From JAJFUE01 sp039683515 (GTDB lineage: Bacteria; Sumerlaeota; Sumerlaeia; MVZB01): a stretch of 64,000 nucleotides of DNA. This document shows positions 9,153-17,874 of this stretch, in pieces. Every line of letters begins with the position of its first letter. Within the stretch, counting starts at the first letter, position 1. The position numbers were made by a program, and so were the translations under genes. The notes under the pieces were generated by a model. That model saw nothing but the letters and a program-made list of their open reading frames with translations, was not told the DNA's origin and made no database searches. The stretch is from the NCBI GenBank assembly GCA_039683515.1, contig JBDKRG010000020.1, positions 5,290-69,289 on the forward strand, given 5' to 3'.

Positions 9153-10189
9153 CACGGCCCCGCCACGTCCGAACCCGCCCGGCGCGTCTTCAGCGCCAGC
9201 CCCAGGGCGGCGACCAGCCCCAGCGTCATCGCCGCCCCGATCAGGCCGGCCGCCGACGTGGCGGCGTTGACCGCCGGCGCCGGGCCGTCGGCCTTCGTTT
9301 GCGGGTTTCTGAAATCATAATCGGGCAGGAACGCCGTCAGGGCCTGGACATGCCCGGCCGCGGCGTGGATGGCGTTGTGCGGCGTCGCCAGTTCCTCGGC
9401 GCCGGCGGTCCGCGCCATCGACCACTCGAGGCCGTCGGGGGCGGCCGAGGCGAACCACGACAGGACGCCGGCCGTCAGGATCGTCGCCGCCCCCAACCCC
9501 ACGACCAGCCTGCGGATGGAAAAGCTCGCGCCGGCCGGCCCGGCCGCCAGGGCCGCCTCCAGAACCTCCGGCCGCGCCTTCCTGACCGAGTTGACCACGG
9601 CCGACGTGATCAGCCCCTCGGCGAGCCCGATGGCCAGGTGGATCGGCTGCATCAGCAACACAAACGCCGTGAAGGGCAACTCCGAAACGCCCGAGCCGGC
9701 CGTTTCCAGCACGACGCCGAAGGCCCCCAGCTGCAATCCGACGACGACCGAGGCGACCGAGCCGGCCAGGATGCGCGTGGGCGTCGGCCGGTCGCCGGCG
9801 ATTTTCCTGTAGATCAGCGGATACGCGACGAAACACGGGAAGAAACCCATGTTGAAGATGTTGCAACCGAGCGCGAGCAGGCCGCCGTCGGCGAAGAACA
9901 GGGCCTGCACGGTCACGACCGAGGCGATCGTCACGAACGCCGCCCACGGCCCCAGCAGGATCGACAGGATCATCCCGCCGCCGATGTGGCCGCTCGAGCC
10001 CGTCATCGGGATGGCGAAATTGACCATCTGCGCGGCGAAAATGAACGCGCCGAGCACGCCCATCAGCGGCACCCTGCGGTCGTCGAGTTCGGCATTGAGT
10101 TTGCGGGCGCTGCAGGCGATCAGCCCGCCCGTCACCGCCCACATCGCGCCGCCGACGGCGGGCGAGACGAGTGCGTCGGCCATGTGCAT
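9152..10189 (-). CDS. cbiM: ECF cobalt/nickel transporter substrate-binding protein CbiM with C-terminal PDGLE (CbiN-like) domain
   Basis: A 345-residue membrane protein. The N-terminus MHMADALVSP supplies the amino-terminal metal-binding His-2 typical of CbiM/NikM, and the motifs MTGSSGHIGGG and GCNIFNMGF are characteristic. After about residue 250 comes a PDGLE segment, an extracytoplasmic loop and a last membrane span, corresponding to the CbiN/PDGLE partner fused in one chain. ATG 10189 is preceded by GGAGAA. The importer brings in Co2+ or Ni2+; cobalt would match the methylmalonyl-CoA mutase pathway. No cobalamin-riboswitch B12 box was found in the 260 bases upstream, so regulation is not evident. 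Confidence 0.92.
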   Translation of the reverse strand: MHMADALVSPAVGGAMWAVTGGLIACSARKLNAELDDRRVPLMGVLGAFIFAAQMVNFAIPMTGSSGHIGGGMILSILLGPWAAFVTIASVVTVQALFFADGGLLALGCNIFNMGFFPCFVAYPLIYRKIAGDRPTPTRILAGSVASVVVGLQLGAFGVVLETAGSGVSELPFTAFVLLMQPIHLAIGLAEGLITSAVVNSVRKARPEVLEAALAAGPAGASFSIRRLVVGLGAATILTAGVLSWFASAAPDGLEWSMARTAGAEELATPHNAIHAAAGHVQALTAFLPDYDFRNPQTKADGPAPAVNAATSAAGLIGAAMTLGLVAALGLALKTRRAGSDVAGP

Positions 10190-10390
10190 CGTTGCTTCTC
10201 CGGTTTCGAATCGCCCCCGGCCCACCGGCCCGAGGCTATTCACACGAAATCGGAGAAAAGTATTACTTTTGCAGGCGCAATGGTCAACCTGAAATTCATC
10301 GGCGCGATTGAATGCCTGCCCGTGCCCGTCCGCGCCCCGCTAGGGTGCTTCCAAGAAGTTCTGTCGCGATTCTCAACGAAGAATGTGTGG

Positions 10391-10422
10391 ATTCGATTAC
10401 GATTACGATTACGAGCACGAGC
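10391..10422 (+). repeat. GATTACG dispersed repeat, copy 3
   Basis: ATTCGATTACGATTACGATT followed by ACGAGCACGAG. It lies between serA and cbiM, both on the minus strand, so it is opposite in orientation to both genes and about 200 bases upstream of cbiM. Confidence 0.8.
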
Positions 10423-10452
10423 TCAAGGCGGACAAAACTTTCGAGAAACACT

Positions 10453-12048
10453 CTAAATCACGATCGCCTTGACCCGCAGCACGTTGTGCAGGCTTTGGAT
10501 TTCCTTGAGCACCTCGGGGCGCACCGGGCCGTCGACGCTGATGATCGTCAGCGCATTCTCGCCCGGGACGTTGCGGCCGACGTTCATCTGCGCGATGTTG
10601 ATCTCCTCGCGGCCGAGGAGCGTGCCGACGGCGCCGATGAAGCCCGGCAGGTCGCGGTTGACGATGGCGAGCATGTGGCCGGCCGGCACGATGTCCAGCC
10701 GCCGGCCGTCGATGACCACGATCTTGGGCGTCTTCTCCTGCGTGAGCGTCCCGCTGACCTCGTGGGCCTCGCCCGAGTCGGCCGTCGTCCGGATCGTGAT
10801 CAACCCGGCGTAGATATCCGGGCTGTTCGAGTTGCGCGTCTCGGCGATGTGGATGTCGCGCTGGCGCGCAAGGTAGATCGCGTTGACCGCGTTGACGGTC
10901 TCGCTGACGTGCGACTCGAGGAACCCCTTGACGACCGACGTCGTGAGCGGCTCGTTGGGGTATTGCGCCGCCGACCCGCTGTAGACGATCTCGATCGACT
11001 TGATCGCCTCGGGCGCGTACTGCCCGCAGAACCTCCCCAGCCGCCAGCACAGGTCGAGGGCGTGGCGGATCGCCGCGAACGTCTTGGCGTCGACCGACGG
11101 GGCGTTGACCGCGTTGCGGATCATTTCGCCCGAGAGCGCCTCGCGGATCTGCGCCGCGATGTCGCGCGCGACCTTTTCCTGCGCCTCGGCGGTCGAGGCC
11201 GCCAGGTGCGGCGTCAGGATCACGTTGTCCAGCCCGCGCAACGGGTTCTCGGCCGGCAGCGGCTCGATCTCGAACACGTCCAGCGCGGCGCCGCCGATCC
11301 GGCGGTCGCGCAGCGCCTCGTAGAGGGCCTGTTCGTCGACGATCCCGCCGCGCGCGCAGTTGACCACCAGCACGCCGGGCTTCATCATCGCCAGCTCGTC
11401 GCGGCCGATGATCCCGCGGGTGTCGTCGTTGAGCGGGGCGTGGATCGTGATCGCGTCGGCGGCGCGGCACATCTCCTCGATCGCGACCGACCGCACGTGC
11501 ATCTTCTCGGCCGCCTCCGCCGTCAGCAGCGGGTCGTGCACCAGCACGTCCATGCCGAACGCCTGCATGTGCTCGGCGACGACGCGCCCGATCCGCCCCA
11601 GGCCGACGACGCCGAGCGTCTTGCCGAACATCTCCATCCCGACGATGCTTTTCTTGTCCCACTTGCCCGCGTGCATCGAGTGGTCGGCCTGCGGGATGCG
11701 CCGCGCCAGCGCCAGCAGCATCGAGATCGCGTGCTCGGCCGTCGACAGCGTGTTGCCGCCCGGGGTGTTCATCACGATGATCCCCTTCTCGGTGGCGGCC
11801 TCGACGTCCACGTTGTCGACACCGGCCCCGGCGCGCCCGATCACCTTGAGCTTGCCGGACGAGGCCAGCATCGCGCGGCTCACGTGCGTGCGGCTGCGGA
11901 TGACCAGCGCGTCGAACTCGCCGATCCGTCCGGCCAGCGCCTCCATCGAGATTTCCGGATCGTAAACGATCTCGAAGCCCTCATGGCCGGTGAAATAGGA
12001 AAGCCCCTCGGGGCTCATCTTGTCGCTGATCAGGATTCGGAAAGGCAT
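10453..12048 (-). CDS. serA: D-3-phosphoglycerate dehydrogenase, long form with ACT domain
   Basis: A 531-residue NAD-dependent dehydrogenase that oxidises 3-phosphoglycerate, the first step of serine synthesis. The Rossmann motif GVVGLGRIGR, the catalytic arginine in NCARGGIVDE, the glutamate in DVFEIEPLP and the histidine in LTPHLAAST are all present. An intervening domain (about 320-450) and a C-terminal ACT domain (GLPGFIGAVGTLLG-like region, here DLPGFIGAVGTL) match the long class and suggest allosteric control by serine. The start ATG 12048 has AAGGACT about 10 bases upstream. It is a single gene, separated from cbiM by 260 bases. Confidence 0.95.
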   Translation of the reverse strand: MPFRILISDKMSPEGLSYFTGHEGFEIVYDPEISMEALAGRIGEFDALVIRSRTHVSRAMLASSGKLKVIGRAGAGVDNVDVEAATEKGIIVMNTPGGNTLSTAEHAISMLLALARRIPQADHSMHAGKWDKKSIVGMEMFGKTLGVVGLGRIGRVVAEHMQAFGMDVLVHDPLLTAEAAEKMHVRSVAIEEMCRAADAITIHAPLNDDTRGIIGRDELAMMKPGVLVVNCARGGIVDEQALYEALRDRRIGGAALDVFEIEPLPAENPLRGLDNVILTPHLAASTAEAQEKVARDIAAQIREALSGEMIRNAVNAPSVDAKTFAAIRHALDLCWRLGRFCGQYAPEAIKSIEIVYSGSAAQYPNEPLTTSVVKGFLESHVSETVNAVNAIYLARQRDIHIAETRNSNSPDIYAGLITIRTTADSGEAHEVSGTLTQEKTPKIVVIDGRRLDIVPAGHMLAIVNRDLPGFIGAVGTLLGREEINIAQMNVGRNVPGENALTIISVDGPVRPEVLKEIQSLHNVLRVKAIVI

Positions 12049-12264
12049 CGGAGGGAGTCCTTGATGGATTTGCGGGCGGCCGCGGCGCGCATGCGCCGGC
12101 CACCCTGAAACGGGCACAGTATCAATGAACCGCCATGAATTTCAAGTCCATCCTGATTTGAGCATATTTTCACAGCTCGTTGCAATATTTGGACTTATGT
12201 CGCCAATCGGGTTACCCTAAAATATATTTCCATACTATACTATTGTTATCATGTTTGATAGTTT
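12049..12264. other. AT-rich intergenic region between divergent serA and membrane-protein gene
   Basis: About 215 bases, distinctly AT-rich from 12160 on (runs such as AAAATATATTTCC). It must hold the promoters of the two divergent genes, but no convincing -35/-10 pair could be chosen. No RNA gene or repeat was recognised. Confidence 0.4.
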
Positions 12265-13803
12265 ATGGATATTTATGGGGTTACCTGCAAGTTGATTTCT
12301 GTTTTGACCGCTCAAACCGCAACCAAACCACGCCGGATCTCCACCGCATCCACCCTCGGCTTCGTCCGCCGGAATTGGGAAATCCTCGCGTTCGCGGCGG
12401 CCCTCCTCGCGTGCTGCCTCTATTACGCGACGGCTCTCGGTTGCCGGATCGACGACTCCTTTATTTACCTGCGGGTCGCCGAGAATTTTCTCGACTCGGG
12501 ACGGCCGATTTATAACATCGGCGACGAACGCTTCATTTCAACCAGCCCCCTGTGGCTTTTCCTGATCATCGCCGCCAAGCTGGTTGTCTGGGGAGCCGAG
12601 CTGACCTCGATATCCAAGTGGCTCTACATCCTGTCGCTCGTCGCGTCTTCGCTTTGCCTGAGGTCGATCTGCCGGGGGCGCTACCCATTGGCCGCATCCC
12701 TCGCTCCGTTGGCCGTGTTCTGTTCTCCGCTTGCCATCAACGCCGTCGGCATGGAATTTGCCGTCACGCTGGCGACGGGGCTGGCGCTGATCCGGGCTTT
12801 TGAGCGCCAGAAATGGATCCTGTTCGGTTTTTGCGGCGGCCTGTTTTACCTGGCCCGATCCGAAGGCGCCCTGCTTGTGGCCGTCATGATGGCGGTATTC
12901 GTTGGGCGCATGTACAGGCAATCGGGCTCGCGCAGGGAATTCCTGGCACGCGTCTGGACGCCGATCGACGCCTGCCTGATCGTCGTGATGATCTGGCATC
13001 TCTACTACCTGATGAGCTTTGGCCGGTTTTTCCCGGACACCCTCCACGCGAAAATCGAGCAGGGTCTCAGCGGGATCTGGCCGCTTTATCACCAGTCGAT
13101 CCTCAAAAACCTGTTCCAGACGGCGCGCGGCCACGGCCTCGCATGCGGTCTCATGCTCGTGGGCGCCGTGGCGATGGCGCGCCGGTTTCCATGGATCGCC
13201 GGCTGGGCGGCCATTCAAACCGCGGCCTATTGCATGCTCCGCGTCCCGGAATACGTCTGGTATTACCACTCCCTCGTTTTCGCGGCGTCGTTTTCGCTGC
13301 TTGTCGGGGTTGAAACGACGCTCCGGTTCATCAGGCGCGGGTGGCCCCGGCTCCACCCGGCGGCGGCAATCCTTCTGGTGGCGTTCGTCCTATACTGGTC
13401 GAACCTCCCCCAATCCAGGTTTGCCCCGTGGCAGGACCCCCGGCGAAACGCCTACCGCCAGGCCGCCGAATGGATTCGCACGCAGGACGCCGGCCCCAAG
13501 ACCATCGTCATGGATGAAATCGGAATCGTCGGTTACTGCCTGAAGGACTACTCCGTCTTCGACACGGTCGGCCTTTCGAGCCCGGGCGTGACAAGGCAAA
13601 CGATGGCCCGGATCGAACCGCTCGTCCGCGTCCATGCGCCGTCGTTCGTCGTCCTGCGCATCCCGCAAGGCAAGCCCGCGCCGCCCGCCGAGCTGTCCTA
13701 TGCCGTCGATGGCGAGCCCCGCCCGATCAAATACCGCCGCGGCCTGATGACGAATCTCAAAGCCGGCTTCGCCGCAGCGGTCTACGCCAGGGCATCCTCG
13801 TAA
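12265..13803 (+). CDS. Polytopic membrane protein, GT-C glycosyltransferase-like
   Basis: A frame of 512 residues with about ten hydrophobic spans and a hydrophilic C-terminal domain. The segment RIDDSFIYLRVAENFLDSG in the first extracytoplasmic loop, with its paired acidic residues, resembles the catalytic loop of lipid-linked GT-C mannosyl/arabinosyltransferases. The C-terminal part (AAEWIRTQDAGPKTIVMDEIGIVGY ... DTVGLSSPG, shown here only in part) resembles the soluble domain of bacterial members of this type. A role in transferring a lipid-linked sugar to an envelope glycan is an inference. The start is uncertain: ATG 12265 lacks a clear ribosome binding site, and the first 30 residues are poorly conserved in character. 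Confidence 0.7.
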   Translation: MDIYGVTCKLISVLTAQTATKPRRISTASTLGFVRRNWEILAFAAALLACCLYYATALGCRIDDSFIYLRVAENFLDSGRPIYNIGDERFISTSPLWLFLIIAAKLVVWGAELTSISKWLYILSLVASSLCLRSICRGRYPLAASLAPLAVFCSPLAINAVGMEFAVTLATGLALIRAFERQKWILFGFCGGLFYLARSEGALLVAVMMAVFVGRMYRQSGSRREFLARVWTPIDACLIVVMIWHLYYLMSFGRFFPDTLHAKIEQGLSGIWPLYHQSILKNLFQTARGHGLACGLMLVGAVAMARRFPWIAGWAAIQTAAYCMLRVPEYVWYYHSLVFAASFSLLVGVETTLRFIRRGWPRLHPAAAILLVAFVLYWSNLPQSRFAPWQDPRRNAYRQAAEWIRTQDAGPKTIVMDEIGIVGYCLKDYSVFDTVGLSSPGVTRQTMARIEPLVRVHAPSFVVLRIPQGKPAPPAELSYAVDGEPRPIKYRRGLMTNLKAGFAAAVYARASS

Positions 13804-14029
13804 CGGCCGGGCCGCCGAGCCTGCCCGGCGGCGCTTCGGCCGCAAAAAAGCTTTATGCCGGAACCCCGGCTGGTGTATCCTATGAGTCCAAAAGGAAGAT
13901 TTCTGGGAGGGCGCGACCGGGCGAAATCGCAGTTCCGCATGGCGGTCGAACCATACCGGAAGTATGATTAAGTCAAGGCCGGGGGATATTGACATTCCCG
14001 CCGATGTTTTCGGCCAGAATGGTGTTGGC

Positions 14030-14707
14030 ATGGGGAAATTCAATCACAAGCAGGCGACGCAGGTTGCGCGGATCGTGCTGGTTGACGATCACCCGATTGT
14101 GCGCCGCGGCCTGGCGATGATGATCGACGAGGACCCCAACCTCGAGGTCTGCGGCGAGGCCGCGGGCATCTGCGAAGCCCTGCGCCTCATCAACGATCTG
14201 AATCCGGACCTGGTCGTCATCGACATCTCGCTCAAGGACGGCAGCGGCATCGAGCTCATCAAGCAGATCAAGGCCCAGAATAACTCGATCAAGATGCTCG
14301 TCTCCTCGATGCACGAGGAAACCCTGTTCTCCGACCGGGCGCTGCACGCCGGCGCCAAGGGCTACATCAACAAGCAGGAGACCTCCGACAAGATCGTCGA
14401 GGCGATCCACGCGATCCTGAACGGCAAGATTTACCTGAGCGACAACATGACCGAGCGCATGCTGCATCGGGCCGTCTACCCCGAGCAGGCCCCCGTCCAG
14501 TCGCCGGTCGACAGCCTGACCGACCGCGAGCTGGAGGTCTTCACGCTGGTGGGCCAGGGGATGTCGACGCGCAAGATCGCCAAGCACCTGCACCTGTCCG
14601 TCAAGACGATCGAGACCCACCGCGAGCACATCAAGCGCAAACTCAACCTCGAGTCGAGCCACGAGCTCATCCACCGCGCCGTCCAGTGGGCGATGGAACA
14701 GAAATGA
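14030..14707 (+). CDS. Two-component response regulator, NarL/LuxR family
   Basis: 225 residues if started at ATG 14030, a usual length; the open frame runs up to 13964, but that stretch looks like leader. The receiver domain shows the acidic pair in VLVDDHP, the phospho-acceptor aspartate in LVVIDISLKDGSG and the lysine in GYINKQE. The C-terminal LuxR-type helix-turn-helix is LTDRELEVFTLVGQGMSTRK followed by IAKHLHLSVKTIETHREHIK. It should be a DNA-binding transcription regulator activated by phosphorylation. No histidine kinase is adjacent, so its partner is elsewhere. Its TGA overlaps the ATG of the next gene. Confidence 0.93.
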   Translation: MGKFNHKQATQVARIVLVDDHPIVRRGLAMMIDEDPNLEVCGEAAGICEALRLINDLNPDLVVIDISLKDGSGIELIKQIKAQNNSIKMLVSSMHEETLFSDRALHAGAKGYINKQETSDKIVEAIHAILNGKIYLSDNMTERMLHRAVYPEQAPVQSPVDSLTDRELEVFTLVGQGMSTRKIAKHLHLSVKTIETHREHIKRKLNLESSHELIHRAVQWAMEQK

Positions 14708-15261
14708 CCCGCTGGAAACCCCGCGAAGACATCAAATACTCCTTGATCCTGATCCTTGTGTTCAGTGTGTTCCTCTATTTTGTCTGGGAAGAAGATGTCC
14801 GCTCCAAAACCACCTTTGTTCAAATCGCTTTTCGCCAGGCGATTCTCCATCTTGCGACAACGCTTGAGTCGGAGCATAAACTCCCCGAAACTCTGCCTGA
14901 TTCTGTTGACGGCGGGTTTGTCATTGCCGACCCGTACGACCAAAAATCGCGCGGCGAAAAACGGCTCAAGTGTTATGCCGATTTGGACAACCTGAACGGC
15001 GAGGTTCACAGCTTTACGTTCACGGGAAATAAATTCAAATACCTGCGGCTGAGCGACACGCTGGCAGTCGTTTATTCCTACGGCCCCGACCGCGACGACG
15101 ACATCGGCCGCCTCCCGCGCGAGGAGCAAATCAAGCTCGCCACCGAGACGCATGATCTGAACAGCCGCTACGCCCACCTGCGATACGACCCGACCAACGG
15201 CAACATCAGCGGCGGCGATATCTGGCGATCGACCGCGAATATCACGCCGAAGGCCAAGTGA
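14704..15261 (+). CDS. Single-span membrane protein with pseudopilin-like C-terminal domain
   Basis: 185 residues. ATG 14704 overlaps the response-regulator stop as ATGA, implying translational coupling. The N-terminus has charged residues and one span (YSLILILVFSVFLYFVW), with the rest outside. The C-terminal half resembles type II secretion/type IV pilus pseudopilin domains: a conserved YSYGPDRDDDIG calcium-type loop and the ending YDPTNGNISGGDIWR. There is no GFTLIE-type prepilin cleavage motif, so it is not a classical pseudopilin. The function is unknown; coupling to a response regulator hints at a signalling or envelope-sensing role. Confidence 0.7.
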   Translation: MTRWKPREDIKYSLILILVFSVFLYFVWEEDVRSKTTFVQIAFRQAILHLATTLESEHKLPETLPDSVDGGFVIADPYDQKSRGEKRLKCYADLDNLNGEVHSFTFTGNKFKYLRLSDTLAVVYSYGPDRDDDIGRLPREEQIKLATETHDLNSRYAHLRYDPTNGNISGGDIWRSTANITPKAK

Positions 15262-15282
15262 GCACATCGACAATTCGACGTC

Positions 15283-15362
15283 GGAATTTCAGTTCGGAGT
15301 TCAAACTTTAGTTTGCTTCTTGAAGCCGGCAAGCTGAAGCTTGAACTCCGAACCGAAATTCC
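15283..15362. repeat. Imperfect inverted repeat after pseudopilin-like gene
   Basis: GGAATTTCAGTTCGGAGTTC at 15283 pairs with GAACTCCGAACCGAAATTCC ending at 15362. The loop holds smaller self-complementary words (AAACTTTAGTTT; CTTGAAGCC/AAGCTGAAGCTTG). It lies 20 bases after the stop codon and may act as an extended hairpin terminator. Confidence 0.65.
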
Positions 15363-15382
15363 ATCTCCCGCCGGCTTTGGTT

Positions 15383-15422
15383 TTCATTTCTCATTGCTCA
15401 TTGCTCATTTCTCATTCATTTT
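15383..15422 (+). repeat. Short tandem word TCATTGCTCATT
   Basis: Quasi-periodic pyrimidine-rich run (TCATTTCTCATTGCTCATTG, repeated) in front of the ATP-grasp gene. A similar ATTCATCATTCATCAC word occurs inside birA at about 45830-45862. Confidence 0.6.
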
Positions 15423-15466
15423 CTACCCATGACAATTGCCAATCTTCATGCCCGGCGTGATCGCCC

Positions 15467-16276
15467 ATGAACCTGGTCCGACTCGAAAACCGCCTCCTTG
15501 TCTCCGCCGCCACGATCGGCGTGCCGGTTTATGATTTCGATTTCGCCCTGTATTTTACCTGCACTCACCCGTACGAGCCGAACCCCGGCGAGCGCTGCGT
15601 GCTTCGCACCGGCCAGATCCAGGATTACGAAAAAACATACAACGATTACGCGAGCAATAATCTCCGGCTCGTCAACACCCCGGCCGACTACAAAATGGCG
15701 AGCGAGCTCGAGGCGTGGTATCCGCTCATCAGCGACATGACCCCGCGCACTCACCTGTTCGACCAGCTCCCCACCGCCGAGCAAATCGAAGCCGAGTTCG
15801 AGTGGCCGATTTTCCTCAAGGGGTCGCGCCAGACCAACCGCCACATCGCCGAATTGTCGGTCGTGCAAAACCGCGAGCAATACGAGCGCGTCGCCGACGC
15901 CTACCGCGCCCACCCGATCCTCAACTGGCAGAAGCCCGCCGTGCGCGAATTCGTCCCGCTCATGCCGGTCGAGGGCGAGATCCCCGGCGTCATCAAGCCC
16001 TCGGTCGAATACCGCTCGTTCTGGTGGTTTGGCCGATGCGTCGGTTGCGGCCGTTACTGGCACATGGCCCCGGCTTACGATTGCCGCGACCTTCAGGCCG
16101 GCCTCGACCTCGCGCGCGAGGCCGCCGCCCGCGTCAACGTCCCCTTCCTCGTCGTCGATTTCGCGAAGACCCTGGGGGCCGATTGGATTGTCATCGAGTG
16201 CAACGACGCGCAAGAATCCGGCTACGCCGCCATGCCCCCGCAACTGCTGTGGCGCAACATTCTGGACCTGATGTGA
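15467..16276 (+). CDS. ATP-grasp domain protein
   Basis: A 269-residue ATP-grasp-like enzyme of the small clade that lacks a separate N-terminal domain. Candidate nucleotide/metal-binding elements are the lysine in WPIFLKGSRQTNRH, the REFVPLMPVEGEIP segment and the C-terminal acidic/asparagine pair IVIECNDAQESGYAAMP. Families with this layout ligate an amino acid or amine to a carboxylate through an acyl-phosphate. The substrate is not predictable. A GNAT acetyltransferase follows after 5 bases, which suggests a two-enzyme unit modifying a small molecule or peptide. Confidence 0.72.
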   Translation: MNLVRLENRLLVSAATIGVPVYDFDFALYFTCTHPYEPNPGERCVLRTGQIQDYEKTYNDYASNNLRLVNTPADYKMASELEAWYPLISDMTPRTHLFDQLPTAEQIEAEFEWPIFLKGSRQTNRHIAELSVVQNREQYERVADAYRAHPILNWQKPAVREFVPLMPVEGEIPGVIKPSVEYRSFWWFGRCVGCGRYWHMAPAYDCRDLQAGLDLAREAAARVNVPFLVVDFAKTLGADWIVIECNDAQESGYAAMPPQLLWRNILDLM

Positions 16277-16281
16277 CGACT

Positions 16282-16740
16282 ATGAAGATCGAATACCTCG
16301 CCGACCACACTCATTTCATCCCGACGCTCGCGCGCTGGTTTCATGCCGAGTGGGGGTACCTTTACCCTGAGCGCACGGTTGAAATCCTGAACGGACTCGT
16401 CGCCGAGCGCGCCAACCGCGACCGCATCCCGCTGACGCTCGTCGCGATCGACGGCGATGAAGTCGTCGGCACGGTCTGCCTCAAGGTGAACGACATGTCG
16501 ATCCGGCCGGAACTGGCGCCGTGGCTGGCGTGCCTGTACGTCGATGAAAACCATCGCCGTCAAGGCATCGGCGAGGCGCTCGTCGCCGCGATCGAAAAGG
16601 AATCCGCCCGCCTTGGCGTCAACAAGCTCTATCTTTTCACGCCATCGGAGGAAAAGTTCTACGCCAAGCGCGGCTGGTCCGTCCGCGAGCGCGTCAATTA
16701 CCTCCACTGCGACGTGACCGTCATGGAGAAGCGCCTGTAG
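16282..16740 (+). CDS. GNAT family N-acetyltransferase
   Basis: 152 residues starting at ATG 16282. The acetyl-CoA-binding motif A is LACLYVDENHRRQGIGEALV (R/Q-x-x-G-x-G/A type), and the C-terminal motif B contains YLFTPSEEKFYAKRGW. It transfers an acetyl group from acetyl-CoA to an unidentified amine. It is placed 5 bases after the ATP-grasp gene in the same operon. Its TAG stop begins a TAGGTCGC word also seen at the M16 gene stop. Confidence 0.85.
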   Translation: MKIEYLADHTHFIPTLARWFHAEWGYLYPERTVEILNGLVAERANRDRIPLTLVAIDGDEVVGTVCLKVNDMSIRPELAPWLACLYVDENHRRQGIGEALVAAIEKESARLGVNKLYLFTPSEEKFYAKRGWSVRERVNYLHCDVTVMEKRL

Positions 16741-16821
16741 GTCGCTAACGAGAAAACGTTCACGCAAAATCGCAAAAGAGCAAAAGGCGCAAAAAACATG
16801 TTTCGTTGAAGGACGGAATTA

Positions 16822-16900
16822 AACCGCCAAGACGCCAAGTGCGCCAAGAATAAAGGAATGAAAGATTTCAGGTCTTGGCGATCTTGGCGTCTTGGCGGTT
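16822..16900. repeat. Long inverted repeat of the CGCCAAGA word family
   Basis: Left arm AACCGCCAAGACGCCAAG... (16822-16849) pairs with right arm ...CTTGGCGTCTTGGCGGTT (16873-16900), a stem of about 28 bp with few mismatches. Each arm is itself a near-tandem of a CGCCAAG 9-mer. A single arm of the same family occurs at about 62712-62740. Confidence 0.8.
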
Positions 16901-17040
16901 CAAAATGAATCCGTGCAAATCCGCCCGATCCGCGTCATCCGCGTTCCATGAGTTTGCGCTCGTCAGCGACGCCCGGCTCAGCATGGGCACAATGCATGAT
17001 TCAAGGCCCTCAAATTCTTTCAACGAACCTTCAATGAAAA

Positions 17041-17074
17041 GCCCCCGAACCGAAGCCTCGCTCCGTTCGGGGGC
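17041..17074 (-). terminator. Rho-independent terminator of the McsA-like gene
   Basis: GCCCCCGAAC ... GTTCGGGGGC, a 10-bp GC stem. Read on the minus strand it is followed by TTTTCATT, 30 bases after the McsA-like stop codon. Confidence 0.75.
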
Positions 17075-17104
17075 ATGAAACCCACTTTTTTTCTTATCCA
17101 GCCG

Positions 17105-17737
17105 CTACGATTCCTTGTTCCTCAGCTCCCGGATCTGGTCCCGGCACCTGGCCGCCTTCTCGTAGTCCTCGGCGGCGATCGCCGCCTTCATCGTGCGCGT
17201 CAACTCCTCGATCGCCCGGTCGGTGTCGGCGATCAGGTTTTCCGCCCCCTTCGTGGGCGACACCGGCTCCTCCTCCTCCTCTTCCTCGACCCGGCCGGCC
17301 GCGTCCTCGAACGGGCCCGCGGGCTGGGGCGCGGGCGGCTGCGCGAGCCCGCCGCCGGGCCGCCGCCCGACGTGGCGCGTGTCGCCGTGGAAGCGGCGCA
17401 GGTCCGCGACGAGGTAGTCGTGAAACGATTCGTAGCAATCGCTGCAGCCGAGGAGCAGGTTCTTGCGGTAGTCCTCGAACGACAGGCCGCAATGCTTGCA
17501 GGTCACGCCGGTCGGGGCTCCGCCCCCGCCGCCGACGAGCTTGCTGAAATCCTGCTTGAGCATCCCTTCGAGGATGTCGCTCAGCGCGATCTGCTTGGGT
17601 TTCTGGTACGGGCTCAGCTCGGCGGCGTGATCGGAGCACAGATACAAGTCGTAGATCTGGCCGTCCTGGATCCGCGTGAATTTATGCGTGGCCGGCTTGC
17701 CGCACTTCATGCACTTCTTTTTCTGATAGAGAGACAA
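17105..17737 (-). CDS. McsA-like zinc protein with C-terminal UVR motif
   Basis: 210 residues from a TTG start at 17737, chosen because AAAGGGG lies 8 bases upstream and the conserved region begins there (SLYQKKKCMKCGKP). Four zinc-type pairs are visible: CMKC, a YLCSDH site, CKHC and CSDC, as in McsA, the activator of the protein arginine kinase McsB in Firmicutes. An Ala/Pro/Glu linker with a run of seven Glu leads to a UVR (UvrB/UvrC) motif at the C-terminus (AIAAEDYEKAARCRDQIREL). No mcsB, clpC or ctsR is adjacent, so an arginine-kinase role is only possible. Confidence 0.82.
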   Translation of the reverse strand: MSLYQKKKCMKCGKPATHKFTRIQDGQIYDLYLCSDHAAELSPYQKPKQIALSDILEGMLKQDFSKLVGGGGGAPTGVTCKHCGLSFEDYRKNLLLGCSDCYESFHDYLVADLRRFHGDTRHVGRRPGGGLAQPPAPQPAGPFEDAAGRVEEEEEEEPVSPTKGAENLIADTDRAIEELTRTMKAAIAAEDYEKAARCRDQIRELRNKES

Positions 17738-17874
17738 GGCCCAAACCCCTTTCCATCCGGGTGTCGAACGCCTCAATTATATCCCGATCGCCGCGACCAA
17801 AAAACGAAAATCACGGCCCCGCCCCCGCCCATCGTCTTTGGCTTGCATCTGGCGCCCAAAGAGGCTATTAGCCC

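Larger units (their letters stand above)
16741..17104. other. Repeat-filled intergenic region, no gene
   Basis: About 360 bases with three kinds of wordy sequence: an A-rich AAAATCGCAAAAGAGCAAAA run, the long inverted repeat at 16822-16900, and a run of ATCCGCGTCATCCGCG-type words (about 16905-16948). A terminator for the gene to the right follows. No convincing coding frame was found. Confidence 0.7.

Noticed and set aside
10190..10452. Possible cobalamin riboswitch upstream of cbiM
   Set aside because: No B12-box or paired-helix pattern could be found; only the GATTACG repeat is recognisable.
13804..13850. GC-rich sequence after the membrane glycosyltransferase-like gene as a terminator
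   Set aside because: Several partial pairings are possible, but no single stem followed by a U-tract could be defined.
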